The notes under the pieces were generated by a model that was not told the origin of the DNA, ran no database searches, and saw only the letters and a list, made by a program, of their open reading frames with translations. Shown here piece after piece: positions 6,719 through 15,804 of a stretch of 64,000 nucleotides of DNA. The DNA comes from Cryobacterium sp. (GTDB taxonomy: Bacteria; Actinomycetota; Actinomycetes; Actinomycetales; Microbacteriaceae): NCBI GenBank assembly GCA_019638935.1, contig JAHBSW010000009.1:1-64000 (forward strand), written 5' to 3'. Numbering within the stretch: the stretch's first letter is position 1; each line of letters opens with the position of its first letter. The position numbers and the translations under genes were made by a program.

Positions 6719-7977
6719 AGCTGCTCCTTCGCTGCGGACCCGCTGCCCGCGTCTTCACCCAATGTATCCGGGCCGGATGCCGGTGTCACCGTGCGGGGGA
6801 GTCCCGCGAAGTATCCGGTCACCGACTGCGGCACGACGAGCACGAGCAGCACGACGAGCGGCCAGAACCACGCGCCGGTGACATCGTTGAGCAGCCCCAA
6901 AGCCAGGGGGCCGGCAGCCGCGAACAGGTAGCCCCAGCTCTGCGCCATGCTCGACAGGTTCGTCGCGACGTTCGAGTCGGGCGAGCGCAGCACGATGAGG
7001 GTGAGCGCGAGACCGATCGTCGCTCCCTGGCCGATGCCGAGCAGGGCGACCCAGAGCGGTGCGAGATCGATGGCCCAGATGAGGCCGCCGAGTCCGGCAA
7101 CGTAGAACACCCCCGTCCAGGCGACGAGAGCGGCCTGATTCGCAAGGCGACCCGCGAGCACGGGCGCGAGCGTCGCCGCCGGAATGGCCACGAGGTTGAC
7201 GAGCGAGAGCATGAGCCCCGCGAACACGGCATCGCTGCCACTCGCGATGAGCAGCGTCGGCAGCCACGCCGTCATCGAGTAGAAGTTGATCGACTGGATG
7301 CCGAAGAACGCCGTGACCCACCACGCGACGCGATCTCGGGTGAGCGGGCCCGCCGCGCCGCGGCGCACGATGGCATGCGCGATCGCAGACCTCAGGTAGG
7401 GCACCCAGCAGACGAGCGCCGCGAGGGCGAACAGCCCCCACGCCGCGAGTGCGACGTTCCAGTCGAGTCCCGCCGCGCGTGCGATCGGCAGTGTGATGCC
7501 CGCAGCGAGAGTAGCACCACCGGTGAGCGACATCGAGAAGAGCCCCGACATGAGCCCGACCCGGTCAGGAAAGTCTCGCTTGATGAGCGCGGGCAGCAGG
7601 ATGTTGCCGAAGGCGATTCCCGCGCCGATGAACAGCGTGCCGGCGAACAGTCCCCACACCGAGGGGTGCAGGCGAACGGCGCTGCCGATCACAATGAGCA
7701 CCAGAACGAGAGCGAGCGCACGCTCGAAACCGAACCGCCGGGCGAGCACGGGCGCAAGCGGACCCAGCGCGCCGAAACACAACACCGGCAACGTCATGAG
7801 CAGCCCCGCCGTGGACCCCGTGAGCGCAAGATCGACGCTCAGCTCATCGAGCAGCGGCGAGACCGCGACGATCGTCGGACGCAGGTTGAGGGCGACGAGC
7901 ACGACCGCCACCGCCGCCCACAGCCCTCGCCGGGGCCTGCTGTTCGATGGCCCAGCGACGCCACCCACCGCCGACAC
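6715..7977 (-). CDS. MFS transporter, CynX/NimT-like
   Basis: 420 residues with about 12 hydrophobic segments. The start (ALNLRPTIVAVSPLLDELS, LTGSTAGLLMTLPVLCFGAL, PLAPVLARRFG) is typical of the CynX/NimT branch of the major facilitator superfamily. A GTG at 7975-7977, 5 bp after the upstream permease stop, is the start. The stop overlaps cdd. Members of this branch move small anions or drugs; the position inside a nucleoside operon suggests base, nucleoside or product export here, which is inference. No substrate motif is diagnostic. Confidence 0.8.
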   Translation of the reverse strand: MSAVGGVAGPSNSRPRRGLWAAVAVVLVALNLRPTIVAVSPLLDELSVDLALTGSTAGLLMTLPVLCFGALGPLAPVLARRFGFERALALVLVLIVIGSAVRLHPSVWGLFAGTLFIGAGIAFGNILLPALIKRDFPDRVGLMSGLFSMSLTGGATLAAGITLPIARAAGLDWNVALAAWGLFALAALVCWVPYLRSAIAHAIVRRGAAGPLTRDRVAWWVTAFFGIQSINFYSMTAWLPTLLIASGSDAVFAGLMLSLVNLVAIPAATLAPVLAGRLANQAALVAWTGVFYVAGLGGLIWAIDLAPLWVALLGIGQGATIGLALTLIVLRSPDSNVATNLSSMAQSWGYLFAAAGPLALGLLNDVTGAWFWPLVVLLVLVVPQSVTGYFAGLPRTVTPASGPDTLGEDAGSGSAAKEQL

Positions 7978-7982
7978 GCCGG

Positions 7983-9266
7983 CTAGAACTTCACGTACGG
8001 CTTGCCGTCGGCCGCGGGAGCCCGCGACTGACCGACGAGCCCCGCGACAGCGAAGATCGTGACGACGTAGGGGAGCATGAGCATGAACTGGCTCGGAACG
8101 GGCGAGCCGATGATGCCGAGCACGCTCTGCAGGTTCGTCGCGAACCCGAAGAGCAGGCCCGCCAGCATCGCGCGAATCGGATCCCAGCGACCGAAGATGA
8201 CGGCGGCCAGAGCAATGAAGCCGGCACCCGCGGTCATCTCCTTGGTGAAGGCGCCGACCGAGCCGAGCGTGAAGTAGGCGCCACCGAAACCGGCGATCGC
8301 CCCACCGATCGACACGTTGATGAAGCGGGTCAGGTTGACCTTGATGCCGACGGTGTCGGCGGCGGTCGGATGCTCACCCACGGCGCGCGTGCGCAGACCC
8401 CACCGCGTGCGGTACAGCGCGAAGGCGACGAGCGCCACGGTGACGTACATGACGTAGACGATGATCGTCTGGTTGAACAGCACCGGCCCGATCACGGGGA
8501 TCTGCTCCAGCACGGGGATGCCGATCCGTTCGAACCGCGGCGGCGAGTTGAGCCGCGAGGGGTCGGCCGTCATGACCTTGGAGTAGAGGAAGCCGGTGAG
8601 GCCCGTGACGAGCACGTTGAGCACGACACCGACGATGATCTGATCGACGAGGTACTTGATGGCGAACGCCGCGAGCACGAACGAGACGAGCACACCGGCG
8701 ACCATGGCGGCGAGCAGGCCGACCCAGGGTGAGCCCGTGAGGGTCGCGACCATCGCCGAGACGAATGCGCCGCCGAGCAGCTGGCCCTCGATCGCGATGT
8801 TGATGACACCGCTGCGTTCGGAGATGACACCGGACATGGCACCGAAGATCAGCGGAACGCTGAGGCCCACCGCACCGATCAGGAGGCCCGGCAGCGGGAT
8901 GAGCTCACCCGCCGAGACCCAGGTGAGGAAGGCGAACAGGAAGATTCCGGCGAACGCGATCGTGACCCAGAGCGATACCTTGCGGTGCGAGTGCACGAGC
9001 CACCATGCATAGGCCGCGAGCGCGAGGAGCAGCACGCCGAAGACCCAGCCCGCAGCGATGGTCGGGAGCACAGCATCCGGAATCTGGAAGAAGTCGTTGC
9101 CGGTCGAGATGCGGAAGCGGCTCTCGCCGGGGCGCCCGAAGACGCCGAACACGACGAGCGCGAGGGCGGCGAGCACGCCGAGCGCGATCGGGATCTTCCA
9201 GCTGCGAAGCTCCGCCTTCTCGAACGTGATCGGCGCTGCCGACGGGGTGTGGGATGCGACGCTCAC
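7983..9266 (-). CDS. BMP-type nucleoside ABC transporter permease 2
   Basis: 427 residues and multiple membrane segments. Typical segments of this permease class are IFGAMSGVISERSGVINIAI, LFNQTIIVYVMYVTV, RTRAVGEHPTAADTVGI and GAGFIALAAVIFGRWDPIRA. The open frame continues far upstream, but the GTG at 9264-9266 overlaps the stop of permease 1 (GTGA) and begins MSVASHTPSAAPITFEKAEL, which matches the layout of the operon. It pairs with the 9263-10549 permease to form the channel for nucleosides delivered by the BmpA lipoprotein. Confidence 0.88.
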   Translation of the reverse strand: MSVASHTPSAAPITFEKAELRSWKIPIALGVLAALALVVFGVFGRPGESRFRISTGNDFFQIPDAVLPTIAAGWVFGVLLLALAAYAWWLVHSHRKVSLWVTIAFAGIFLFAFLTWVSAGELIPLPGLLIGAVGLSVPLIFGAMSGVISERSGVINIAIEGQLLGGAFVSAMVATLTGSPWVGLLAAMVAGVLVSFVLAAFAIKYLVDQIIVGVVLNVLVTGLTGFLYSKVMTADPSRLNSPPRFERIGIPVLEQIPVIGPVLFNQTIIVYVMYVTVALVAFALYRTRWGLRTRAVGEHPTAADTVGIKVNLTRFINVSIGGAIAGFGGAYFTLGSVGAFTKEMTAGAGFIALAAVIFGRWDPIRAMLAGLLFGFATNLQSVLGIIGSPVPSQFMLMLPYVVTIFAVAGLVGQSRAPAADGKPYVKF

Positions 9267-10549
9267 TTGGTCACCACCGCTTTCTTGCCGTTGAGCTTCT
9301 CGTTCTTCGCGAGCGCGAGCGGGTTCGGCTTCGGCAGGCGGAAGATCGCCCGCACGAGTGGCGGCGCCGCGATGAAGAGCACGATCATCGACTGCACGAC
9401 GAGCACGATGTCGATCGGGATGCCCTGCGACACCTGCATGGCGAACCCTCCCGCCTTGAAGGCACCGAACAGGATGCCGGCCGCGAACACGCCCCACGCC
9501 CTCGATCGGCCGAGCAGCGCGACGGTGATCGCGTCGAAGCCGATGCCCGCGTCGATGCCCGCGCTGAAGCCCGTCGTCACGGTGCCGAGCACCTGGAAGA
9601 CACCCGCCATGCCGACGAGCGCACCCGCGATGAGCATGACGTAGATGTACATGCGGTTCACGTTGATGCCCGCGACCTTCGCCGCGTGGGGGTTCTCGCC
9701 CACGGCACGGAACTTGAAGCCGAGCGAGGAGCGGTTGAGCAGCCACCACACGAAGATGGTCGCCGCGATCACGAGGACGAAGCCGAGGTGCAGGCTGTAG
9801 CGCTCGCCGAGGAGCAGCGGAAGCACCGCCGTCTCCTTCATCGCGGGCGTCTTCGGGTTGTTCGAGCCCGGCGCCTGCAGCAGGCCCGGCGTGCTCAGCA
9901 TCCAGTAGACGAAGTAGTAGGCGACGTAGTTGAGCATGATGGTCGTGATGACCTCGTTCGCGCCCGTCTTGGCCTTGAGGTAGCCCGCGACGGCGGCCCA
10001 GAGGGCGCCCGCCGAGATGCCCGCGAGCAGGGCGAGGGCGAGGTGGATGCCGACGGGAAAGTCGAAGGCGAAGCCCACCCATCCTGCGGCGGCAGCACCG
10101 AAGAGCATCTGGCCGCGGCCACCGATGTTGAACATGCCTGCGCGGAAGCCGAGCGCGACGCCGAGACCGGCAGCGATCAGCGGAGTCGCGAAGTTGAGCG
10201 TCTCGAAGAGCGGCCTGATTCCGGTCGCGAAGTCGGGGCGGCGGAAGTTGTAGATCGACCCCTGGAAGAGCGCCCAGTACGCGCCGGACACCGAGTCCCA
10301 GATCGCCGCGAACGTGTCGAACGGCTGGTTGAAGAAGTAGGCCGACGCGGCCTGCACCTTCGGGTCGGTCATGGCGATGAGCACACCGCCGATGACGAGT
10401 GCGAGCAGCACGGAAGCCACCGAGAGCATGACACTGCCGCCGAGGATCTCCTTGAGGGCATTGCTCCATCGCGAGGGCTGCTGGAGTTCGTCCTCAGGAA
10501 CCGTGGCGACCAGCTCGTCGCCCGGCTGAGGCTGCTTCGTGTCGCTCAT
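9263..10549 (-). CDS. BMP-type nucleoside ABC transporter permease 1
   Basis: 428 residues. A cytoplasmic N-terminus (to about residue 40) is followed by membrane segments and the class signatures NIGGRGQMLFGAAAAGW, FRAVGENPHAAKVAGINVNR and GIGFDAITVALLGRSRAWGV. It forms the transmembrane heterodimer with the next gene. The start ATG overlaps the upstream ATPase stop (ATGA) and the stop overlaps the next start (GTGA), so all three transporter genes are translationally coupled. Confidence 0.9.
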   Translation of the reverse strand: MSDTKQPQPGDELVATVPEDELQQPSRWSNALKEILGGSVMLSVASVLLALVIGGVLIAMTDPKVQAASAYFFNQPFDTFAAIWDSVSGAYWALFQGSIYNFRRPDFATGIRPLFETLNFATPLIAAGLGVALGFRAGMFNIGGRGQMLFGAAAAGWVGFAFDFPVGIHLALALLAGISAGALWAAVAGYLKAKTGANEVITTIMLNYVAYYFVYWMLSTPGLLQAPGSNNPKTPAMKETAVLPLLLGERYSLHLGFVLVIAATIFVWWLLNRSSLGFKFRAVGENPHAAKVAGINVNRMYIYVMLIAGALVGMAGVFQVLGTVTTGFSAGIDAGIGFDAITVALLGRSRAWGVFAAGILFGAFKAGGFAMQVSQGIPIDIVLVVQSMIVLFIAAPPLVRAIFRLPKPNPLALAKNEKLNGKKAVVTK

Positions 10550-12063
10550 GCTGCGGCTCCTGCGGGTGCGGGCTCGCCCGCCATCATGAGTCCCAGAACC
10601 TCTCTGGGTGTGTCGCCGGGAACGATCCCCACGATTCCTCCTCGGTACATGACGACGATGCGGTCCGCGATCGCGGCCACCTCGTCGAGCTCGGTGGAGA
10701 CGACGAGCACCGGCACACCGGCATCCCTCGCCTCGATGATCCGCGTGTGAACGAACTCGATGGAGCCGACATCGAGACCCCGTGTGGGCTGCGCCGCGAC
10801 GAGCAGCGAGAGCTCACGGCTCAGCTCGCGAGCGAGCACGACCTTCTGCTGGTTTCCGCCCGACAGGTTGCCCGCCTTCGTGCCGATTCCCTGCGCACGG
10901 ATGTCGAACTCCTCGAACTTCGCTGCGGAGAACTCCGCGAGCAGCTCGAGCTGAATCGTGCCGAACTTGACGAACGGTTCACCGTCGCTTCGATCGAGCA
11001 TGAGGTTCTCGGCGATCGTGAAGTTCTTGATGAGGCCGTCGACGCTGCGGTCCTCGGGAACGTAGCCCACGCCCTCGTCGAGGATCTCGCGAACCGACTT
11101 CTTGACGAGGGACACGCCGTTCAGCGCGACGTCGCCGCGGGTGTGCTGCTGAAGTCCCATGATCGCTTCGACCAGCTCGGTCTGACCGTTGCCCTGCACA
11201 CCCGCGATGCAGACGACCTCCCCCGCCTTGACATCGAAGGTGATGTGGTCGACGACGATGTTGCCCACGGCATCGATGACAGCGAGGTCGTCGATGACGA
11301 GCGCCGGGTCGCCCGCCTGTGCGGGGCCTTTCTCGATCATGAGGTCCACCGCGCGACCCACCATCATCGACGCGAGCTCGGTGTTGCTCGCGGTCGGGCT
11401 GGCCTCGCCGACGACCTTGCCGAGACGGATGACCGTGATCTTGTCGGCGACCTCGCGCACCTCGCGCAGCTGGTGCGTGATGAAGACGATGGAGGTGCCC
11501 GATTCCTTGAGCTGCCTCATGATCTGCATGAGCTCGTCGGTCTCCTGAGGGGTGAGCACCGCGGTCGGCTCGTCGAAGACGAGCACTTTGGCGTCACGTG
11601 ACAGCGCCTTGATGATCTCGACGCGCTGCTGCACGCCGACCGGAAGGTCCTCGACGAGCGCGTCGGGGTCGATGTCGAAACCGAAGCGATCGGAGATCTC
11701 GCGCACCTTCGCGCGAGCGGTCTCGAAGTCGAGGGTGCCGGCGAAGCCAGCGGGTTCGTGGCCGAGCATGACGTTCTCGGCGACCGTGAAGACGGGGATG
11801 AGCATGAAGTGCTGATGGACCATGCCGATGCCCGCGGCCATCGCGTCACCCGGTCCGGTGAAGTGCTGCACCTCGCCGTCGAGAAGGATCTCGCCCTCGT
11901 CGGCCGAGTACAGGCCGTAGAGCACGTTCATGAGGGTCGACTTGCCAGCACCGTTCTCGCCGAGTAGGCAGTGGATCTCCCCCGCTTCAGCGACCAGGTC
12001 GATGTGGTCGTTCGCGACCAGCTGCCCGAATCGCTTCGTGATGCCACGCAGTTCCAGCTTCAT
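10546..12063 (-). CDS. BMP-type nucleoside ABC transporter ATP-binding protein (tandem ATPase)
   Basis: 505 residues with two fused ATPase domains. The first has Walker A GENGAGKST, signature-like LPVGVQQRVEIIKAL and Walker B VLVFDEPTAVLTP. The second has a degenerate P-loop (GVQGNGQTEL), signature LSGGNQQKVVLAREL and TRGLDVGS. This uneven pair is normal for sugar/nucleoside importers of the RbsA/YufO type. AAGGAA (12073-12078) is the ribosome site. It energises uptake through the two downstream permeases. A dispersed repeat and a hairpin separate it from the bmpA lipoprotein gene. Confidence 0.92.
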   Translation of the reverse strand: MKLELRGITKRFGQLVANDHIDLVAEAGEIHCLLGENGAGKSTLMNVLYGLYSADEGEILLDGEVQHFTGPGDAMAAGIGMVHQHFMLIPVFTVAENVMLGHEPAGFAGTLDFETARAKVREISDRFGFDIDPDALVEDLPVGVQQRVEIIKALSRDAKVLVFDEPTAVLTPQETDELMQIMRQLKESGTSIVFITHQLREVREVADKITVIRLGKVVGEASPTASNTELASMMVGRAVDLMIEKGPAQAGDPALVIDDLAVIDAVGNIVVDHITFDVKAGEVVCIAGVQGNGQTELVEAIMGLQQHTRGDVALNGVSLVKKSVREILDEGVGYVPEDRSVDGLIKNFTIAENLMLDRSDGEPFVKFGTIQLELLAEFSAAKFEEFDIRAQGIGTKAGNLSGGNQQKVVLARELSRELSLLVAAQPTRGLDVGSIEFVHTRIIEARDAGVPVLVVSTELDEVAAIADRIVVMYRGGIVGIVPGDTPREVLGLMMAGEPAPAGAAA

Positions 12064-12113
12064 TGCCGATCGTTCCTTGGGGTCAATGTCAAAATCGATG
12101 TTCTGGAAGCATA

Positions 12114-12190
12114 CCGATGCCCGGGACGGGCATCGGCGCTGGCGTCGCGGCGAAGGCCAGAAATGGCCTTCGCTCTAAGCTCCAGCGCGC
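12114..12190. repeat. Dispersed repeat family A, copy 2
   Basis: Same structure as the copy at 6198: CCGATGCCC/GGGCATCGG stem, GCGAAGGCCA/TGGCCTTCGC stem and the GCTCCAGCGCGC end. It lies between bmpA and the ATPase gene, next to a separate GC-rich hairpin. Confidence 0.8.
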
Positions 12191-12200
12191 AACGGAGAAC

Positions 12201-12227
12201 GGGGAGGCCAGCGTCGCTGGCCTCCCC
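12201..12227 (-). terminator. Hairpin between bmpA and the transporter ATPase gene
   Basis: Perfect 12-bp stem GGGGAGGCCAGC / GCTGGCCTCCCC with a 3-nt loop, 23 bp after the bmpA stop. The following T-run on the minus strand is weak. It probably works as a partial terminator or 3' mRNA stabiliser that lets the binding protein be made in excess over the rest of the operon. A similar hairpin follows dppA at 48127-48153. Confidence 0.6.
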
Positions 12228-12250
12228 GAGCCCGTGCTACTGCTGTGTGA

Positions 12251-13342
12251 CTACTTGGGCGACGACGGCGAGTTGAGCGTGATCGCGCCGCTGATGATGT
12301 CAGCCTTCAGCGCGTCGAGCTCCGCCTGCAGACCCGCGTCGACCTTCGAGGCGAAGTCGTGGAAGGCGGCGATGCCGACACCACCGTTCTCGAGGGTTCC
12401 CACGAACGGGCTGTTGTCGAAGTTGCCCGACGCCGCGCTGCTGACGACGTCATCGACACCGACCGCGATGCCCTTCATGATCGACGTGAGGAAGAGGTCC
12501 GAGAGCTCGGGGCTCGTCACGTAGACGTCGGCGTCGACACCGATGAGGGCGATGTCCTTGCCCGAGTCGCGGATCGCCTCGCCGGCGCTGAGGAAGATCG
12601 GCCCACCGACGGGAAGGATCACGTCGGCGTTCTGGTCGATCAGGTTCTGCGCGGTCGACTTGGCGGTCTCGTTGGCCTCGAAGCCACCCGTGAAGGCACC
12701 CTCGTCCTGCTTGCTGATGTCCCAGCCGAGAACGCGAACGCTCGTGCCCTTGACCGAGTTGTAGTGCATGACACCCTCGTAGAAGCCGTCCATGAAGATG
12801 GTCACGGGCGGGATCGGGATGCCACCGAAGGTTCCGACGATGCCGGTCTTCGTGTAGCTCGCCGCGGCGTAGCCCGCGAGGAACGCGGCCTGGGCGGTGT
12901 CGAAAACGATGGGCTTGACGTTGGGCAGGTCGATCGACGAGTCGTCGATGATCGCGAAGTGCACGTCGGGGTTCTGCTCGGCACCGGTCTGGGTCGCTGC
13001 GGCGAGCAGGAAGCCGACGGTGACGATGATGTTGCAGCCCTCGTCGACGAGTCCGCTGATGTTCGACGGGTAGTCGGTCTCAGCCTGCGACTCGATCGCG
13101 TTGCCGGTGACGCCGAGCGCGGCGGCGGCCTTGTCGAGCCCCTCCTTGCCGAGCTGGTTGAACGACTTGTCGTCGAACCCGCCGGTGTCAGAGACCATGC
13201 AGGGGTAGAAGTCGGGCGACACGGGGTCGCCGGTGGGGTCTGCCGGATCGGTCGGTGCTGCTGCGCAGCCGGCGAGGAGCAGAGCGCTCGTGCCGAGAAC
13301 TGCGAGGCCGCTCAGAACGGTCCTGCGCGAGGTGATTCTCAA
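12251..13342 (-). CDS. BMP-family nucleoside-binding lipoprotein
   Basis: 363 residues. A lipoprotein signal peptide with lipobox LLAGC (about residues 22-26) anchors it outside the membrane. The BMP/Med core is seen as YPCMVSDTGGFDDKSFNQLG and VGTFGGIPIPPVTIFMDGFY. It would capture nucleosides for the ABC transporter encoded next. The start is TTG (13340-13342), supported by AGGAGGA (13347-13353) 4 nt before it. It is the first gene of the operon; the 5' region holds two family A repeats, and no promoter hexamers are convincing. Confidence 0.9.
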   Translation of the reverse strand: MRITSRRTVLSGLAVLGTSALLLAGCAAAPTDPADPTGDPVSPDFYPCMVSDTGGFDDKSFNQLGKEGLDKAAAALGVTGNAIESQAETDYPSNISGLVDEGCNIIVTVGFLLAAATQTGAEQNPDVHFAIIDDSSIDLPNVKPIVFDTAQAAFLAGYAAASYTKTGIVGTFGGIPIPPVTIFMDGFYEGVMHYNSVKGTSVRVLGWDISKQDEGAFTGGFEANETAKSTAQNLIDQNADVILPVGGPIFLSAGEAIRDSGKDIALIGVDADVYVTSPELSDLFLTSIMKGIAVGVDDVVSSAASGNFDNSPFVGTLENGGVGIAAFHDFASKVDAGLQAELDALKADIISGAITLNSPSSPK

Positions 13343-13474
13343 GATGTCCTCCTGGATGCTGCCCGGTCTTCGCCGGGGCGTTGTCGTACAGGTTACCGAA
13401 CGTTACGCGCCCTATTGCCATGGTTTTCGGTGCGTGAGACGCAAAGGTTATGTAAACCGCGAAAATGCTCATAT

Positions 13475-13601
13475 GCGCGCTGGAGCACAAAGCGAAGGCC
13501 ACTTCTGGCCTTCGCCGCGACGCAGCGCGCTGGAGCACAAGGTGAAGGTCCTTTCGGACCTTCACCGCGACGCCAGCGCCGACGCCCGTCCCGGGCGTCG
13601 G
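13475..13601. repeat. Dispersed repeat family A, copies 3 (truncated) and 4, in tandem
   Basis: 13475-13522 carries only the GCGAAGGCC hairpin part. 13525-13601 is a full copy in which the stem has changed to GGTGAAGGTCC / GGACCTTCACC, with pairing kept on both sides. Both copies begin GCGCGCTGGAGCACAA. They fill most of the gap between manC and bmpA (13343-13612), together with 130 bp of unassigned bmpA upstream sequence. Confidence 0.8.
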
Positions 13602-13612
13602 TCAGCAACCCC

Positions 13613-14752
13613 CTACAAAATGTCGTCCCGTCCCGACACCTTGAGATCGTCCACCACCTGCTTCACCCGTTGGGCGTTCTCCGTGGTGGTGACGAGCAGG
13701 GCATCCGGAGTGTCGATCACGACGATGTCGGTGACACCGATGAGCGAGATGAGCCGGCCCGACTGACTCACCACGATTCCGCTGGACGCATCGGCGAGCA
13801 CGCGAGCGTCCTCACCGAGGATCGCGAGGTTCGCCGAGCCCGTGCCACGGTGCAGCTTGCCGACGGCGGCGAAGTCGCCGACATCGTCCCAATCGAAGTC
13901 GCCCGGGATGACCGCGAGTCGGCCCGCTGCGGCCGCAGGCTCTGCGACCGAATAGTCGATGGCGATCTTCGTGAGGGTCGGCCACACACGATCGACGACC
14001 GAGGCGCGCTCGGAGGCGTCCCAGGCCGCAGCGAGTTCTTCGAGGCCGGCGAGCAGTTCGGGGTTCGATTCCCCGAGCTGCTGCAGCAGCACATCGGCAC
14101 GGGAGATGAACATGCCCGCGTTCCACAGGTGGTCCCCGTCGGCGACGTACTTCTTCGCGAGGGCGAGATCGGGCTTCTCGGTGAACTCCTTGACACCCAC
14201 GGCGTGCGGCGCTCCCGCAATATCGAGCGAGCCATCGCAGTGGATGTAGCCGAAGCCCACCGCCGGCTCGGTCGGCGTGATGCCGATCGTCGTGATGTAG
14301 CCCGCGTGAGCGGCGGCCACCGCCTCCGTCACCGCTCGCGCGAATCCGCGGGTGTCGCGAATGACGTGATCTGCCGCGAACGAGCCGATGACGACATCCG
14401 GTTCGCGTCGACGAAGGATGGCTGCGGCGAGCCCGATCGCGGCAGACGAGTCCTTCGGCTCGAGCTCCACGACGATGTTCGAATCGTCCAGCTCGGGCAG
14501 TTGATCCTCGACGGCCGCGCGATGCTTGCGACCGGTGACGACCATGATGCGATCGGTGCCGGAGAGCGGGGTCAGTCGATCGAAGGTCTCGCGCAGCAGC
14601 GTCTTGCCCGATCCGGTGAGATCGTGGAGGAACTTCGGGGCATCCGCCCGGGAGAGCGGCCACAGGCGCGAGCCGATGCCCCCCGCGGGGATCACGCTGT
14701 AAAGAGAACTGGCACCGTGGAGAGAACCCGTCGAACCACTCGAATCGACCAT
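13613..14752 (-). CDS. manC: Mannose-1-phosphate guanylyltransferase
   Basis: 379 residues, the short form without the isomerase domain. It makes GDP-mannose from mannose-1-phosphate and GTP for cell-wall glycans. The nucleotidyltransferase signature SVIPAGGIGSRLWPLSRADAPKFL is at about residues 18-41, followed by TLLRETFDRL, a VVELEPKDSSAAIGLAA segment, FTEKPD and WNAGMFI. The ATG at 14750-14752 is chosen although the frame stays open upstream: TACAGT (14759-14764) ends 6 nt before it, fitting a leaderless start. It is divergent from sdhC. Confidence 0.92.
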   Translation of the reverse strand: MVDSSGSTGSLHGASSLYSVIPAGGIGSRLWPLSRADAPKFLHDLTGSGKTLLRETFDRLTPLSGTDRIMVVTGRKHRAAVEDQLPELDDSNIVVELEPKDSSAAIGLAAAILRRREPDVVIGSFAADHVIRDTRGFARAVTEAVAAAHAGYITTIGITPTEPAVGFGYIHCDGSLDIAGAPHAVGVKEFTEKPDLALAKKYVADGDHLWNAGMFISRADVLLQQLGESNPELLAGLEELAAAWDASERASVVDRVWPTLTKIAIDYSVAEPAAAAGRLAVIPGDFDWDDVGDFAAVGKLHRGTGSANLAILGEDARVLADASSGIVVSQSGRLISLIGVTDIVVIDTPDALLVTTTENAQRVKQVVDDLKVSGRDDIL

Positions 14753-14911
14753 TCGAACACTGTAGACCGAAGCCGCCGAAACGGGGCGGAGAACCAGCCG
14801 GGAGCGATGGAACGACCCCCCTCCGTTAACGGGAATAGTATGGAGAGGCTCGCCGGGGTTCGTGGCGGGCAGCCCCGGCACGGGGATTCGAATCCGCAAG
14901 AGGAGTAGTTC

Positions 14912-15352
14912 GTGCCCGACACACCCCCTACGGCGGCCACGGTCGTCGCTGACGCCAAGTCCAAGGGTGGCAAGCTCAAGGCCCCCGCAGGCACGCTCTA
15001 CCGAGGTGCGATCGCAGGAATGTGGTCCTGGGTGCTGCACCGCATCACGGGCGTCGCCATCTTCTTCTTCCTGCTCGTGCACATCCTCGACACCTCCCTC
15101 ATCCGCGTGAGCCCCGAGGCCTACAACGTCGTGATCTCCGCGTACAAGAACCCCATCATGGGTGTCGGCGAGGTCGGGCTCGTCGGGGCGATCGGCCTGC
15201 ACGCGCTCAACGGCATCCGCATCATCCTCATCGACTTCTGGACCTGGGGCACGAAGCATCAGCGCCTGCTCTTCTGGATCGTCATCGCCCTCTGGCTCGT
15301 GCTCATGATCGGCTTCACCCCCCGCCACCTGATCAACGTGTTTAGCGAGTGA
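14912..15352 (+). CDS. sdhC: Succinate dehydrogenase cytochrome b556 subunit
   Basis: 146 residues with three membrane helices. SWVLHRITGVAIFFFLLVHI is the SdhC signature and includes histidines positioned as haem ligand candidates. It anchors the SdhAB catalytic part and passes electrons to quinone. The GTG start at 14912 has AGGAG at 14901-14905. It is the first gene of sdhCDAB. The 159-bp divergent gap to manC carries TAGTAT (14836-14841) as a possible -10, without a clear -35. Confidence 0.92.
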   Translation: MPDTPPTAATVVADAKSKGGKLKAPAGTLYRGAIAGMWSWVLHRITGVAIFFFLLVHILDTSLIRVSPEAYNVVISAYKNPIMGVGEVGLVGAIGLHALNGIRIILIDFWTWGTKHQRLLFWIVIALWLVLMIGFTPRHLINVFSE

Positions 15353-15357
15353 ACGCC

Positions 15358-15804
15358 ATGACGACCTCAACAGCAACCATCGCCCGCCCCACGCGTCGCC
15401 GGGGTATCAACTGGGAGAAGTGGGGGTGGATCTACATGCGCGTCAGCGGTGTCATCCTCGTCGTGCTCATCTTCGGACACCTCTTCACGAACCTCATGAC
15501 CGGCGAAGGCATCAAAGCGATCGACTTCGCCTTCGTCGGCGGCAAGCTGAGCGACCCGTTCTGGCAGTGGTGGGATGTCGCGATGCTCTGGCTCGCCCTC
15601 ATCCACGGCGCCAACGGCATGCGCACCATCGTCAACGACTATGTGTCCAGCCGCAGCGTCAACCTCGCCCTCAAGTGGGCATTGCTTGTCTCCACGGTGC
15701 TGCTCATCGTTCTCGGAACGCTCGTCGTCTTCACCTTCGACCCCTGCCCCGTCGTCGCTCCCGGCTCGGAGCACCTTCTCGCGAGTTTCTGTGGAGCGCT
15801 CTAA
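15358..15804 (+). CDS. sdhD: Succinate dehydrogenase membrane anchor subunit
   Basis: 148 residues from ATG 15358; GTG 15349, overlapping the sdhC stop, is an alternative. There are three hydrophobic helices (WIYMRVSGVILVVLIFGHLF, VAMLWLALIHGANGMRTIV and WALLVSTVLLIVLGTLVVF) with the conserved GHLF and HGANGMR motifs of the actinobacterial SdhD, which hold haem and quinone-site residues. The C-terminus has two cysteines (DPCPV, SFCGAL). It is directly followed by sdhA with no gap. Confidence 0.9.
   Translation: MTTSTATIARPTRRRGINWEKWGWIYMRVSGVILVVLIFGHLFTNLMTGEGIKAIDFAFVGGKLSDPFWQWWDVAMLWLALIHGANGMRTIVNDYVSSRSVNLALKWALLVSTVLLIVLGTLVVFTFDPCPVVAPGSEHLLASFCGAL

Noticed and set aside
9267..10469. 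Upstream extension of the permease frame starting at 9266 to an 828-residue protein
   Set aside because: The extension is Arg/Pro-rich and overlaps the other permease in a different frame. The GTGA overlap at 9263-9266 gives the natural start.
12359..14908. 849-residue open frame on the plus strand opposite bmpA and manC
   Set aside because: It is antisense to two well-supported genes, is rich in Arg, Asp, Glu and Val without domains, and has no ribosome site. It is a high-GC shadow. The same applies to long antisense frames at 5052-6524, 9254-10750, 15367-17022, 32653-34932 and 35554-37698.
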